This document shows positions 8,408 to 17,769 of a DNA stretch of 64,000 bases, piece after piece. Both the position numbers and the translations under genes were made by a program. Origin of the DNA: CBDCMJ01 sp965218875 (GTDB lineage Bacteria > Chloroflexota > Dehalococcoidia > Lucifugimonadales > UBA3495). The DNA lies in NCBI GenBank assembly GCA_965218875.1, contig OZ244707.1, positions 2,232,001 through 2,296,000 on the forward strand. Direction: 5' to 3'. The notes under the pieces were generated by a model. The model saw only the letters and a program-made list of their open reading frames with translations. It made no database searches and was not told the origin of the DNA. Positions within the stretch are counted from its first letter, which is position 1. Each line of letters opens with the position of its first letter.

Positions 8408-10126
8408 ATGGCGGAATACGACTTGGTCATCCGGGGCGGAACCATCGTAGATGGTACCGGGATCCCCAAGCACAAGGCTGATCTGGCCATCAAGGATGGG
8501 CGCGTGGCAAAGATCAGCGGAAGAATCGCCGGGGGTGGCGCCAAGGAGATCGACGCCGGCGGCTGTATCGTCGCGCCGGGCGCCATCGACCTCCACACCC
8601 ACTACGACGCCCAGCTCAACTGGGACCCCTACGCCACTCTATCAGGGTGGTTCGGCGTCACCTCGCTGACCATCGGCCAGTGCGGCTTCGGATTTGCGCC
8701 CACCAGGGCGGAAGACCGGGACCTCAACATGCGCATGATGAACCGCATTGAGGCCATCCCCTTGGAGTCCATGCGGCAGGGCCTGCGCTGGGACTGGGAG
8801 ACCTTCCCGGAGTACATGGACAGCCTGGACGGCCAGGGCTTGGGCGTCAACGTCGGCGCGCTGGTCCCCTTCTCTCCCCTTCGCGGCTACGTGTTGGGTA
8901 TGATCCCCGCCCGCGAGCGGACCTCGGTCACCGAGGCCGAGCTCAACCAGATGAAGCAGATCATGCACGACGGCATGAAGGCCGGCGCCTTCGGCATCTC
9001 CGCCGACCTCAACCAGGAAGACCGCTGCGAAGACGGTAGCGCGCTGCCCAGCCACGTAGCTTCCAAGGAAGAGTACATGGCTATGGCCGAGATCATGGGC
9101 CAGTTCGGCGTCGGTCACATCGGCTGGACCCTGGGCCTGGGTCATGACGAGGCCGCCTTGGCCGAATACCGGAATTTGCTGGCCGACATGGCTCGCACCA
9201 GTGGGCGGCCGTTGCACTTCGAGGGCGGCAACGCCCCGGCCGACTGGTTCCAGGCCGCCCGTGACGAAGGCCTCAACGTCATCCTCCAAGAGGTCTGCAT
9301 GGAGGTCGAGGCCGAGTTCACCCTGGCCGAGTACAACCTGTTCGACTATATGCCCAACTGGGTGAACCCTCTGGTAGGCTCCGCGGAAGAGCGGGCGGCC
9401 AAGCTCCGGGATCCCGCGGTGCGGGCGGGCATGAAGAGGGACGTGGACGGCGGCGCTTCCGGCCCTGGCGACAACAGAATGGTCGAGATGGCCAACGAGC
9501 GCACCGACTGGACCCGGTTCAAGGTGGTAGAGACGGCCCACGACCGAAACAACCACTACGAGGGGATGAGCATCGCTCAGATCGCCGACCAGGAGAACAA
9601 GCACCCGGTCGACGCCCTCTTGGACCTGGCCTTGGACGAGGACCTGCAGACTGAGTTCCTCCACCTGGTCGCCTTCGGCGACGAGAAGAAGGTGGAGGAG
9701 GCCATTGTCCATCCCTACGGCCACATCTCGGTGTCCGACGGCGGCGCCCACACCCGCTACCTCACCGTCAGCACCTGGCCCATCTACTTCCTGAGCCACT
9801 GGATCCGCGACCGGGGTCTGATGAGCGTGGAAGCGGCCCACCAGAAGATGAGCGCCTTCCCGGCCTGGTTCACCGACTTCAAAAACCGGGGGACCCTGCG
9901 CTTGGGCGACTGGGCCGACATCATCGTCTACAACATGGAAGAGCTGGGTCTGCTGTACGAGCGCCCCATATTCGCCACCGACTTCCCCGGCGGCGAGCGT
10001 CGGCTCATCCAGAAGCCCACCGGCCTGCGCTACACCCTCGTCAACGGTCAGGTGACCTTCGAGGGCAGCGAGTGCACCGGCGCCCTGCCCGGCAAGCTGC
10101 TCCGCAGCTACGACATGGTAAGCTAG
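8408..10126 (+). CDS. N-acyl-D-amino-acid deacylase (amidohydrolase family)
   Basis: 572-residue metal-dependent amidohydrolase of the D-aminoacylase group, which removes acyl groups from N-acyl-D-amino acids or opens related cyclic amides in the cytoplasm. It opens with the composite beta-sandwich start YDLVIRGGTIVDGTG, then the metal-binding IDLHTHYDAQLNWDP, the QCGFGFAP loop with the family's bridging Cys, the ISVSDGGAHTRY segment with the catalytic Asp, and the returning beta-sandwich LRLGDWADIIVYN. AGGAGG sits 7 bases ahead of the ATG. It stands alone, ended by a strong terminator at 10156. The true substrate cannot be read from sequence; hydantoinase-like activity is an alternative. Confidence 0.88.
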   Translation: MAEYDLVIRGGTIVDGTGIPKHKADLAIKDGRVAKISGRIAGGGAKEIDAGGCIVAPGAIDLHTHYDAQLNWDPYATLSGWFGVTSLTIGQCGFGFAPTRAEDRDLNMRMMNRIEAIPLESMRQGLRWDWETFPEYMDSLDGQGLGVNVGALVPFSPLRGYVLGMIPARERTSVTEAELNQMKQIMHDGMKAGAFGISADLNQEDRCEDGSALPSHVASKEEYMAMAEIMGQFGVGHIGWTLGLGHDEAALAEYRNLLADMARTSGRPLHFEGGNAPADWFQAARDEGLNVILQEVCMEVEAEFTLAEYNLFDYMPNWVNPLVGSAEERAAKLRDPAVRAGMKRDVDGGASGPGDNRMVEMANERTDWTRFKVVETAHDRNNHYEGMSIAQIADQENKHPVDALLDLALDEDLQTEFLHLVAFGDEKKVEEAIVHPYGHISVSDGGAHTRYLTVSTWPIYFLSHWIRDRGLMSVEAAHQKMSAFPAWFTDFKNRGTLRLGDWADIIVYNMEELGLLYERPIFATDFPGGERRLIQKPTGLRYTLVNGQVTFEGSECTGALPGKLLRSYDMVS

Positions 10127-10155
10127 GACTTCGGTCCGCTAACCAGGCGCCAAAG

Positions 10156-10192
10156 AGAGGCCGCCCCCCAAGGGGGCGGCCTCTTGGTTCTT
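10156..10192 (+). terminator. Rho-independent terminator
   Basis: A perfect 13-bp stem (AGAGGCCGCCCCC at 10156-10168, its complement at 10172-10184) with a 3-base loop, followed by TGGTTCTT. It lies 30 bases after the deacylase stop and can act on both strands. Confidence 0.85.
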
Positions 10193-10198
10193 CGGGCA

Positions 10199-10311
10199 GT
10201 GGCACCTGGGCCGGCTCATTTGGCCCAGGTGCCACGGTGGACTTACTTTCCAGGCTTGGGGAGGCGGGCGGGTCCGTCCCAGCCCGGGCCCGGGTCCCCG
10301 GGCCTGGGCTG
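10199..10311. repeat. Two further large inverted repeats between convergent genes
   Basis: First, a perfect 14-bp inverted repeat, GTGGCACCTGGGCC at 10199-10212 and its complement at 10222-10235, with a 9-base loop. Second, CAGCCCGGGCCCGGG at 10280-10294 facing CCCGGGCCTGGGCTG at 10297-10311, a 15-bp stem with one mismatch and a 2-base loop. With the terminator at 10156 this makes three stem-loops in a row between the deacylase (plus strand) and the esterase (minus strand), probably a bidirectional transcription barrier. Confidence 0.7.
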
Positions 10312-10357
10312 GATGCTGCCGGGACTCCCCGGAGGCGCCCGGTCTGGAAACGCCGGC

Positions 10358-11254
10358 TTACTCCACGTGCTTGCGGATGAACTCGCCGCTCTCTTCTATG
10401 GCCTGTTGGGCTTCGGGAAGGAAGGTGGCAAACATCTGCCAGACGTGGGGCACGTCGTCCCAGACCCGCAGAGTCACGTCGACCCCTGCCGCCTTGGCCC
10501 TCTCCGCAAACCCCAGCGAGTCGTCCAGCAGCACCTCGGCCGTGCCCACCTGCATCAGCAGGGGAGGCAGTCCCCGCAAGTCAGCGTAGAAGGGAGAGGC
10601 CAACGGGGTCTTCCGGTCCCTATCCCCCAGGTATGCCGACGCCATGTTGTCGACCATCTCGCGGTCGATGATGGGGTCCTCCTCCGCTTTGGTTACGAAG
10701 GTGTTTCCGCTGTTGGAGAGGTCGGTCCAGCCGGAGTGCAAGATTCCCGCGGCCGGCATGGGATAACCCTCGTAGCGGAGAGCGACGAGGGTGGCCGCCG
10801 TTAGCCCGCCTCCCGCCGAGTCCCCGCCGATGACGATGCTCTTGGCCTTGATCCCGGAGGAGAGGAGCCAGCTATAGGCGGCTACCGAGTCCTGCACCGC
10901 CGCCGGAAAGGGGTGCTCCGGAGCCATGCGGTAGTTCAACCCCAGCACCCGCGCCCCGGAGGCCTTGGACAGGCGGGACAGGGGCGCCCGGTGGGTGCGC
11001 ATGGACCCGATGATGTAGCCGCCGCCGTGGAGCCAGACCAGCACCCGGTCCTCTATGGCGTCGGGGCCGTAGATCCATTCGGCGGGGACTCCTCCCGCCG
11101 CTATCGGCTCGTACACCACGTCGGCGTCCAGGGGAAACTGGGCCGTAAACTGCTCATACCACAGGCGGAACTCATCCACGGTAGCCAACGATTGGGTTTC
11201 GGCCTTAGCCGACCTGAACATGTTTATCGCCGTGTCTAGCTCCGGACTAGCCAT
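10358..11254 (-). CDS. Alpha/beta hydrolase, HSL/Aes-type esterase
   Basis: A 298-residue carboxylesterase of the hormone-sensitive-lipase family, cytoplasmic. The oxyanion-hole motif HGGGY is at about residue 77, the nucleophile motif GGDSAGGG follows about 70 residues later, the acid is in EVLLDDSL, and the His in VPHVWQ closes the triad. The start is the ATG at 11254, six bases after AGGAGG; an in-frame TTG two codons earlier is less likely. It is divergent from the MBL hydrolase gene at 11445. Acts on short acyl esters or lactones as a family property; the physiological substrate is unknown. Confidence 0.9.
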   Translation of the reverse strand: MASPELDTAINMFRSAKAETQSLATVDEFRLWYEQFTAQFPLDADVVYEPIAAGGVPAEWIYGPDAIEDRVLVWLHGGGYIIGSMRTHRAPLSRLSKASGARVLGLNYRMAPEHPFPAAVQDSVAAYSWLLSSGIKAKSIVIGGDSAGGGLTAATLVALRYEGYPMPAAGILHSGWTDLSNSGNTFVTKAEEDPIIDREMVDNMASAYLGDRDRKTPLASPFYADLRGLPPLLMQVGTAEVLLDDSLGFAERAKAAGVDVTLRVWDDVPHVWQMFATFLPEAQQAIEESGEFIRKHVE

Positions 11255-11295
11255 TTGCAACCTCCTGTCATTACAGCCTCGCCGAGTACACCGAC

Positions 11296-11398
11296 ATTAT
11301 AGCTTTGCATTGAGGCTGCATCCAGCCGGAATAAAGATTACACGACCGGCGGCGGGTGCGATGCTCCTCTTTCAAGGTCATGGGATATCCATTACAAT
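11296..11398. promoter_or_regulatory. Divergent promoter region
   Basis: On the minus strand a perfect TATAAT (11296-11301) lies 42 bases before the esterase ATG; no good -35 box is seen. On the plus strand TACAAT (11393-11398) with TTCAAG (11371-11376, 16-base spacer) lies about 47 bases before the MBL hydrolase ATG. Confidence 0.45.
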
Positions 11399-11444
11399 AC
11401 CCCCGTCGTCCCTCCCGCGGCATACTTCTCCCAGGAGCTACGAA

Positions 11445-12284
11445 ATGGCCGGCAACAAACTCACCATCGGCAACGTGGAAATCACCTCGCTGTCCGACGG
11501 CATCCTGGAGTTCGACGTCTGCAATTTCTTCCCTTCCATCCCCCAAGAGGAGTGGAGCGCCCACCCAGGTCACCTGACCGATGACCACAAGGTCAGTTTC
11601 AACTTGGCTTCGTTCCTGATTCGTTCCGACGCCAAAACGATTATCGTGGACACCGGTCTGGGGCCCAAGCCGGCCGATGCCCCGGAAACTCCTTGGGGGG
11701 AGCTTCTCACCGACTTCGAAGCCCACGGCGTCAAGCCCGAAGAGGTGGACATGGTGGTCATGACCCACCTCCACCGCGACCACGTGGGCTGGAACCTCCG
11801 CGATAGGGACGGCAGGTACGAGGCCACTTTCCCCAGCGCCCGTTACTGGCTGAGCTCCAAGGACTACGAGGCGACCCGGAACCCGGAATTGATGACCGAG
11901 CGGTTCCCCAACGCTCCAACCTGCGTGTGGCCCCTGGAGGAACTGGACCTTATTGAGTTCATGGACGGAGAAACCGCGCTGACCAGCGAGCTCACCGCGG
12001 TGCCCACTCCGGGCCACACCCCCGGCCACGTGAGCATTATGATAAACTCCCAGGGGCAGCGGGGCATTGTCATCGGCGACGTGCTCCACAACACCGTACA
12101 GATTCAGGAGACTGACTGGGTCTCCCGGGCCGACATAGACCCCGGACAGACCAGGGCCACCCGCCGCTCCCTGATGGAGCTATTGGAACGGGAGGGCATG
12201 CCGGTGGCCGCGGTGCATCTGGCGGCCCCGGGGTTTGGACGCATAGTGCGGCTCCAGGACCGCCGCGTGTGGCAGGCCCTCTAG
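11445..12284 (+). CDS. MBL-fold metallohydrolase
   Basis: A 279-residue metallo-beta-lactamase-fold hydrolase with a binuclear metal centre. The hallmark HLHRDHVGW (HxHxDH) is at about residue 107, TPGHTPGH supplies the next ligand, IGDVLH the bridging Asp, and a C-terminal His is present in AAVHLAAPGFGRI. This arrangement resembles quorum-quenching lactonases and similar small-ester hydrolases. The ATG at 11445 was chosen because AGGAG precedes it by seven bases and the protein then begins directly with the first beta strand; an upstream in-frame extension of 75 residues is not protein-like. The molybdenum hydroxylase operon follows after 16 bases, so it may act on that pathway's product. 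Confidence 0.88.
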   Translation: MAGNKLTIGNVEITSLSDGILEFDVCNFFPSIPQEEWSAHPGHLTDDHKVSFNLASFLIRSDAKTIIVDTGLGPKPADAPETPWGELLTDFEAHGVKPEEVDMVVMTHLHRDHVGWNLRDRDGRYEATFPSARYWLSSKDYEATRNPELMTERFPNAPTCVWPLEELDLIEFMDGETALTSELTAVPTPGHTPGHVSIMINSQGQRGIVIGDVLHNTVQIQETDWVSRADIDPGQTRATRRSLMELLEREGMPVAAVHLAAPGFGRIVRLQDRRVWQAL

Positions 12285-12300
12285 CTTCTCCGGAGGACCG

Positions 12301-13224
12301 ATGTCTAGATTCGAGTACTTGGAGCCGCGCAGCCTGAGGCAAGCGGTGTCCTTGATGGAGCGCCACGGGGACCAGGCCCGAATCGTCGCGGGGACCACGG
12401 ATTTCCTGGTGCGGTGGCGGCAGCGGACCTGGCAGCCCCGGTACGTGGTGAACATAGGCAATATACCCAATCTGGCCAGGATCACTTTTAGCCGGCGCAA
12501 CGGCCTCCGGCTGGGAGCGCTGGCGACGGTCCAAGCCCTGGAGTCCCACCCGGTAGTGCGCCAACGGTATCCCGCTCTTTCGGCCGCCGCTTCTACCTTT
12601 GCGGGAGTGCAGATACGCAACCTGGCCACCGTCGGCGGCAACGTGTCCAACGCCTCTCCCGCCGGGGATACTCTTCCCGCCCTGCTGGCCTTCGACGCCC
12701 AGTGCCGCATCGTCGGACCCTCCGGGGAGCGCTCGGTCCCCTTGGACGAGTTTTTTGTCGGACCCGGAAGGACGGTCCTGGAGAAGGGCGAGATATTGGC
12801 CGAGTTGAGGCTGCCGCCGCCCACTGGCAGGACCGGGTCGCTTTACATAAAGCACAGCCCCAGGGGCGCCATGGACATAGCCACCCTGGGCGTGGCGTCA
12901 GTAGTGTTCCTCGAAGAGGGCGGGCAAGTCTGCCGGGAGGCGCGGATTGCGCTGGGAGCGGTTGCCCCCACTCCTATTCGGGCCTACTCCGCCGAAAATA
13001 TGCTGCGAGGCCAGACCTGCACCCCGGAGTTGCTGCGGGCGGCAGCCGCTGAGGCACAGCGTTGCGCCGTGCCCATAGACGACATTCGCGGGACCTCGGC
13101 GCACCGCCGGGCCATGGTCGGCGTGCTGGCGGAGCGGACTTTGGAGCGGGCTGTCTCCATGGCGCAGAGCGGCCCGGTGTCTTTCCAGTTGCAGCGCCGT
13201 TGGGCCATCGAGGCCGAGTATTAG
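12301..13224 (+). CDS. Molybdenum hydroxylase, FAD-binding medium subunit
   Basis: 307 residues, matching the medium subunit of the xanthine dehydrogenase/CO dehydrogenase family, which passes electrons from the FeS subunit to FAD. The FAD-binding motifs are VAGTTDFLV (usual form AGGTDL) near residue 30 and the second motif TVGGNVSNASPAGD near 115. First of three subunit genes in the common order medium-small-large (12301, 13273, 13788). The substrate is set by the large subunit. Start ATG with GGAGG ahead. Confidence 0.92.
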   Translation: MSRFEYLEPRSLRQAVSLMERHGDQARIVAGTTDFLVRWRQRTWQPRYVVNIGNIPNLARITFSRRNGLRLGALATVQALESHPVVRQRYPALSAAASTFAGVQIRNLATVGGNVSNASPAGDTLPALLAFDAQCRIVGPSGERSVPLDEFFVGPGRTVLEKGEILAELRLPPPTGRTGSLYIKHSPRGAMDIATLGVASVVFLEEGGQVCREARIALGAVAPTPIRAYSAENMLRGQTCTPELLRAAAAEAQRCAVPIDDIRGTSAHRRAMVGVLAERTLERAVSMAQSGPVSFQLQRRWAIEAEY

Positions 13225-13272
13225 CTACGGGACTATTTAAACCCGAGAGAAGGCACCGGAGAGAAGGGCCAC

Positions 13273-13737
13273 GTGAAGCAGCAGCTACAACTAACGGTCA
13301 ACGGGCAGCCCCAGCAGGTGTTGGTAGAGAGCCACCACTCTCTGCTCGACGCGTTGCGCGACGGGCTGCACATGACCGGCACGAAGAAGGGGTGCGACGA
13401 GGGAGACTGCGGGGCGTGTACGGTGACCCTCAACGACAGGGCGGTCACCTCGTGCATGGTCCTAGCCCTCAGCGCTCACGACGCGGAAGTAACGACCATC
13501 GAGGGGCTCGCCTCGGACAACACGCTGCACCCGGTGCAGCGGGCCTTTGTGGACCACGGCGGGCTGCAGTGCGGCTTCTGTACTCCCGGCTTGGTCATGT
13601 CCGCCGCGGCCCTGTTGCGGGAGAACCCCGATCCCACCGAGGAAGAGGTCAAGTTTGCCATCGGGGGCAACCTGTGCCGATGCACCGGGTATTCCAAGGT
13701 CGTGGAGGCCATTTTGTCCGCCGCCCGCGCCGGGTAG
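13273..13737 (+). CDS. Molybdenum hydroxylase, [2Fe-2S] small subunit
   Basis: 154 residues carrying two [2Fe-2S] clusters. The plant-ferredoxin type motif is GCDEGDCGACTV with the fourth Cys in VTSCMVLAL; the second, helical cluster uses CGFCTPGLVMS and CRCTGYSK. Electrons pass from the molybdenum centre of the large subunit through both clusters to FAD in the medium subunit. The start is a GTG preceded by GAGAAGG. Located between the FAD and Mo subunit genes. Confidence 0.95.
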   Translation: MKQQLQLTVNGQPQQVLVESHHSLLDALRDGLHMTGTKKGCDEGDCGACTVTLNDRAVTSCMVLALSAHDAEVTTIEGLASDNTLHPVQRAFVDHGGLQCGFCTPGLVMSAAALLRENPDPTEEEVKFAIGGNLCRCTGYSKVVEAILSAARAG

Positions 13738-13787
13738 CCCGTCGCTGCCGATAGGCATAAGACCGCTCAGGAAGGAGAACACGGCGA

Positions 13788-16064
13788 ATGGCCTCTTACA
13801 ACGTGGTTAGAGAAAGCCATCCCAGGCTGGACGCGGTGGAAAAGGTCACCGGACGCACGACCTACGCCGCTGACCTCTACCTACCCGGGATGCTCATGTG
13901 CAAGGTCCTCCCCAGCAGCCGCAGCCACGCCCGCATCGTGAGTATCGACACCTCTCAGGCGGAGCGGCTGCCGGGGGTCCGGGCCATCGTCACCGGCAAG
14001 GACTTCCCGGACGTCTTCTTCGGCTCGGGCGCGGTGCGGGACCGCCGCGTCATGGCCCGGGACGAGGTGTTTTACGTGGGCGAACCGGTTGCTGCCGTAG
14101 CCGCGGACGACGAGTTGACCGCCACCGAGGCCCTGGAGCTGGTCCGAGTGGAGTATGAGGACCTCGAGACGGTGGTCGATCCGTTGGAAGCCCTCTCCCC
14201 GGCGTCCCCTGCCGTGCACCCCGACTCTAGCTCCTTCGAGGGCCGCTCCTTCTCCATGGGGGGCAACAACGGCGCTCTTCTGGAGGCCGACCGCGGCGAC
14301 GTTGACCAGGCTTTCCAAGAAGCCGATCACGTATTCGAGGAGACTTACCACTCCCAGAGCATCAACCAGGGGTTCCTGGAGCCCATGGCCTGCGTCGCGG
14401 ACTCGGAACCCTCGGGCCGGTTGACGGTGTACGCCTCCACCCAGGGCCCCTTTCAGGTTAGGGCCCAGTTGGCGGACGTCCTGCAGGTCCCCATGTCACG
14501 CATCAAGATAGTGCCCATGGAGCTGGGCGGGGGTTTCGGCGCCAAGCTCCGGTTGGCCTTCGAGGCCTTCCCCGCCATCCTGGCCATGAAAACGGGGCGT
14601 CCCGTAAAGCTGATCAACACCAGGGAGGAGGTCTTCACCCTCAACGGTCCCCGTCTGCCCACCACCATGTACCTCAAGACCGCCGTGTCCGCCGCCGGCC
14701 GGATTCTGGCCCGCGAGGCCTACAGCGTGTTCGACATGGGCGCCTACGTGGGCGCCGGGCCCAACTCCGGCGTTAGCCACGCCGTGGGGCCCTACGCTGT
14801 CCCCAATTTCAAGCTTCGGTCTTACGGTATTTACACCAACAAGATTTGGGTCGGGTCCTACCGCGCCTCCGGGGTCGCGGACGTTACCTTCGCCGTCGAG
14901 TCCCACATGGATTCCATCGCCCACCAGATGGGCATAGATCCCGTGGACTTTCGCATCAAGAACGTCCTCAAGGAGGGCGACACCTCCGTAACGGGGGCGG
15001 TCATTCCCCGCAACGGCCTGATGGAAACCCTGCTGGCGGTCAAGGACCGCATGGGCCTCCCCAAGAAGCTGGAGGAAGGCCACGGCGTGGGCATAGCCCT
15101 CTGCGAGTGGCGCAGCGGCAGCGGCCCGTCAACCGCCTCCATCAGCGTCAACGAGGACGGCACTATCAGCCTGCTCACCGGCTCGGTGGACATCTCCGGC
15201 AGCGACACGTCCCTAGCCCAGATCGCCGCCGAGGCCCTGGGGGTCACCCTGGACCAGGTGGTGGTGTCGAAACGGGATACCGATACCACCCCATTCACCC
15301 AGCCTACGGGCGGCAGCCGCATTGTCTACAGCCAGGGCAAGGTGGTTGAAATGGCCGCCGCGGACGCCCGCGGGAAACTCTACGCCCTGGCCGCGGGCCG
15401 CCTTGGAGTGCCCGCCGACGCCCTGGCCTGCGGAGACGGTTGCGTGTACGTGCAGGACAATCCTCCGCAACGGCTCGCCCTAAGCCAGTTGGCCCGGATG
15501 AGCTTGACGTCAGCCGCGGGACCTATCACCGGGTCGGCCGCCATGTCCAGTATGCCCTACACCCCGGTGTACAACACCCAGGGGGCCGAGGTGCGGGTCG
15601 ACAAGGAGACCGGACAGGTCAGGGTAACCCGGTTCGTCCAGGCCCAAGACGTAGGGGTCCCTATCAACCCCATGGGGGTGGAGGGCCAACTGGAAGGCGG
15701 CGCGGTCCAGGGCATCGGCAGGGCCCTCAGCGAGGAGTTGCTGATAGACCCGGAGACCGGCTTGGTGCGCAACCCCTCTCTGTCCAGCTACCTCATGCCG
15801 TTGGCGGTGGACATGCCGCCCATAGAAAACATCCTGGTCGAGGTTCCGGCGGAAGACGGTCCTTACGGCGCCCGGGCGGTGGCCGAGTCACCGGGATTCG
15901 GCCCCCCGGCGGCCATAGGCAACGCCATTTACGACGCCGTGGGCGTTCGCATCAAGGAACTCCCCTTCAGTGCGGAGCGGGTGAGGGCCGCCGTTAACGG
16001 GGAACCCCTGCCGGAGTACCGGGTCGACGTTGCCGCCCTGCGCCGCGCCGAAGAGGACGCCTAG
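13788..16064 (+). CDS. Molybdenum hydroxylase, molybdopterin-binding large subunit
   Basis: 758 residues; hydroxylates a substrate carbon using water. It begins with the aldehyde oxidase/xanthine dehydrogenase N-terminal domain (HPRLDAVEKVTGRTTYAADL) and continues with the cofactor-binding GGGFGAK. The active-site loop with the conserved base reads GARAVAESPGFGPPAAIGNA, where Glu is kept but the preceding Gly is Ala. The CO dehydrogenase signature CSFR is absent (YRASGVAD in its place), so it is not a CO dehydrogenase; an aldehyde, aromatic acid or N-heterocycle is the likely substrate. No XdhC-type maturation gene is adjacent. AAGGAGAA precedes the ATG. Confidence 0.9.
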   Translation: MASYNVVRESHPRLDAVEKVTGRTTYAADLYLPGMLMCKVLPSSRSHARIVSIDTSQAERLPGVRAIVTGKDFPDVFFGSGAVRDRRVMARDEVFYVGEPVAAVAADDELTATEALELVRVEYEDLETVVDPLEALSPASPAVHPDSSSFEGRSFSMGGNNGALLEADRGDVDQAFQEADHVFEETYHSQSINQGFLEPMACVADSEPSGRLTVYASTQGPFQVRAQLADVLQVPMSRIKIVPMELGGGFGAKLRLAFEAFPAILAMKTGRPVKLINTREEVFTLNGPRLPTTMYLKTAVSAAGRILAREAYSVFDMGAYVGAGPNSGVSHAVGPYAVPNFKLRSYGIYTNKIWVGSYRASGVADVTFAVESHMDSIAHQMGIDPVDFRIKNVLKEGDTSVTGAVIPRNGLMETLLAVKDRMGLPKKLEEGHGVGIALCEWRSGSGPSTASISVNEDGTISLLTGSVDISGSDTSLAQIAAEALGVTLDQVVVSKRDTDTTPFTQPTGGSRIVYSQGKVVEMAAADARGKLYALAAGRLGVPADALACGDGCVYVQDNPPQRLALSQLARMSLTSAAGPITGSAAMSSMPYTPVYNTQGAEVRVDKETGQVRVTRFVQAQDVGVPINPMGVEGQLEGGAVQGIGRALSEELLIDPETGLVRNPSLSSYLMPLAVDMPPIENILVEVPAEDGPYGARAVAESPGFGPPAAIGNAIYDAVGVRIKELPFSAERVRAAVNGEPLPEYRVDVAALRRAEEDA

Positions 16065-16159
16065 TCTTCGGCGCCGGTTGCCCCGGGAACCAAAGGAGGG
16101 CGGCGCGGTCCGCCGGAACTGCCGTATCGGGAAGACGCTAGGTTCGAGGAGAAGTCAGC

Positions 16160-17734
16160 ATGTCGCCGGGTGTGTTAGTAACGGGAAGCGTTCCTCCGGA
16201 GTTCGAGGATATCCTGAGCCCGGAAGCCCTGTCCTTCGTGGCCGGCCTGGCCCGGAATTTCGAGGCTACCCGCCGGGAGTTGATGAACAGGCGAGGGGAG
16301 CGCCAGGCCGCCATAGACGCCGGGGAGTGGCCGGGATTCCTGCCCGAGACCCGGGGCGTGCGGGAGGGCGACTGGAGCATACCCCCGGCGCCCCACGACC
16401 TGCGCAACCGGCGGGTGGAGCTTACCGGCCCGTCCTCCAGCCGCAGGATGGTCATCAACGCCCTCAACTCCGGGGCCCAGGTCTACATGACCGACTTCGA
16501 GGACGCCCATTCGCCCTCCTGGCTGCAAACCCTCATGGGACAGGCCAACGTCCGGGCCGCCGCCGCGGGAACCATATCGGATGAGGCCCCCGACGGCCGG
16601 CAGTACCGGCTCAACGACGAGATAGCCACCCTGTGCGTGCGGCCCAGAGGCCTCCACCTCATGGAGCGCCACGTCTTGGTGGACGGCCAACCTCTGGCGG
16701 GCAGCTTTTTCGACTTCGGCCTGACTTTTTTCCACAATGCCAAGGTCCAGCTTGAGAGGGGCACGGGGCCTTACTACTACCTACCCAAGATGCAGTCCCA
16801 CCTGGAGGCGAGGTTGTGGAACGACGTTTTCAACTTCGCCGAGGATAGCCTGGATGTTCCCCGGGGGAGCGCCTGCGCCACCGTGCTCATAGAACACATC
16901 CTGGCCGCCTTCGAGATGGAGGAGATCCTCTACGAGCTGAGGGACCACCCCACCGGGCTGAACCTGGGGCGCTGGGACTACATCTTCAGCTACATAAAGA
17001 CCTTTTCGCAGCGGCATGACCTGGTTTTCCCGGACCGCGCCCAGGTCACCATGGCCACCCATTTCCTGCGCTCGGCCGCCGAGTTGCTGGTGCATACCTG
17101 CCACCGGCGGGGCGCCCACGCCCTGGGGGGAATGTCCGCTTATATTCCCCGCCGGGACGACCCGGAGGCCAACGACAGGGCCTTATCCCAGGTGAAGGTG
17201 GACAAGGAGCGGGAAGCATCTCAGGGGTTCGACGGCGCGTGGGTGGCCCATCCTGGACTGGTGGCCCCGGTGCTTGACATCTTCCAGAACGCCTTCGCGG
17301 AAGACAACCAGCTTCACCGGGTGCCAGACGCCGCCGTCACCGTGGAAGACTTGCTCCAGGTCCCGGAGGGTGAAGTTACCGAGGCGGGGGTCCGCAACAA
17401 CATCTCCGTCGCCCTGCAATACATAGACGCCTGGATCCAGGGCAACGGCGCCGTCGCCATATACGGGCTCATGGAAGACGCGGCCACGGCGGAGATCTCC
17501 CGGACCCAGCTATGGCAGTGGATCAGGCACGGCACCACCCTCTCCGACGGCCGGAAGGTCGACGAGGACCTATACCTGGACATTCGGACCCAGGAGATGT
17601 CGCAGCTGTTGGCAGCCCGGGGCAAGGACGGCACCGGAGCGTTGGACAAGGCCGCGGAGCTTCTGGACGCGTTGGTTACCGCGCCCTCCTGTTCGGAGTT
17701 TCTCACCGTCCCCGGCCTGCGTTACCTGTCGTAG
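16160..17734 (+). CDS. aceB: Malate synthase A
   Basis: Condenses glyoxylate with acetyl-CoA to malate. 524 residues, right for isoform A. Conserved blocks in order: VYMTDFEDAHSPSW (acidic metal site), RPRGLHLMERHVLVDG, LPKMQSHLEARLWN, GLNLGRWDYIFSYIKT, THFLRSAAELLVHTCHRRGA, HALGGMSAYIPRR and FDGAWVAHPGLV. GAGGAG lies eight bases before the ATG. No isocitrate lyase is in the window, so glyoxylate may come from another route such as purine, glycolate or ring-cleavage catabolism, or from a distant aceA. It lies 95 bases after the molybdenum hydroxylase and 35 before a CoA-transferase gene. Confidence 0.95.
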   Translation: MSPGVLVTGSVPPEFEDILSPEALSFVAGLARNFEATRRELMNRRGERQAAIDAGEWPGFLPETRGVREGDWSIPPAPHDLRNRRVELTGPSSSRRMVINALNSGAQVYMTDFEDAHSPSWLQTLMGQANVRAAAAGTISDEAPDGRQYRLNDEIATLCVRPRGLHLMERHVLVDGQPLAGSFFDFGLTFFHNAKVQLERGTGPYYYLPKMQSHLEARLWNDVFNFAEDSLDVPRGSACATVLIEHILAAFEMEEILYELRDHPTGLNLGRWDYIFSYIKTFSQRHDLVFPDRAQVTMATHFLRSAAELLVHTCHRRGAHALGGMSAYIPRRDDPEANDRALSQVKVDKEREASQGFDGAWVAHPGLVAPVLDIFQNAFAEDNQLHRVPDAAVTVEDLLQVPEGEVTEAGVRNNISVALQYIDAWIQGNGAVAIYGLMEDAATAEISRTQLWQWIRHGTTLSDGRKVDEDLYLDIRTQEMSQLLAARGKDGTGALDKAAELLDALVTAPSCSEFLTVPGLRYLS

Positions 17735-17769
17735 GGCCGCGCGCGGGGCGACGCCGCGGAGAAGCCCGG

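Noticed and set aside
8642..9841. Long minus-strand open frame (399 codons)
   Set aside because: Antisense to the D-aminoacylase, whose metal-site motifs and ribosome site are clear.
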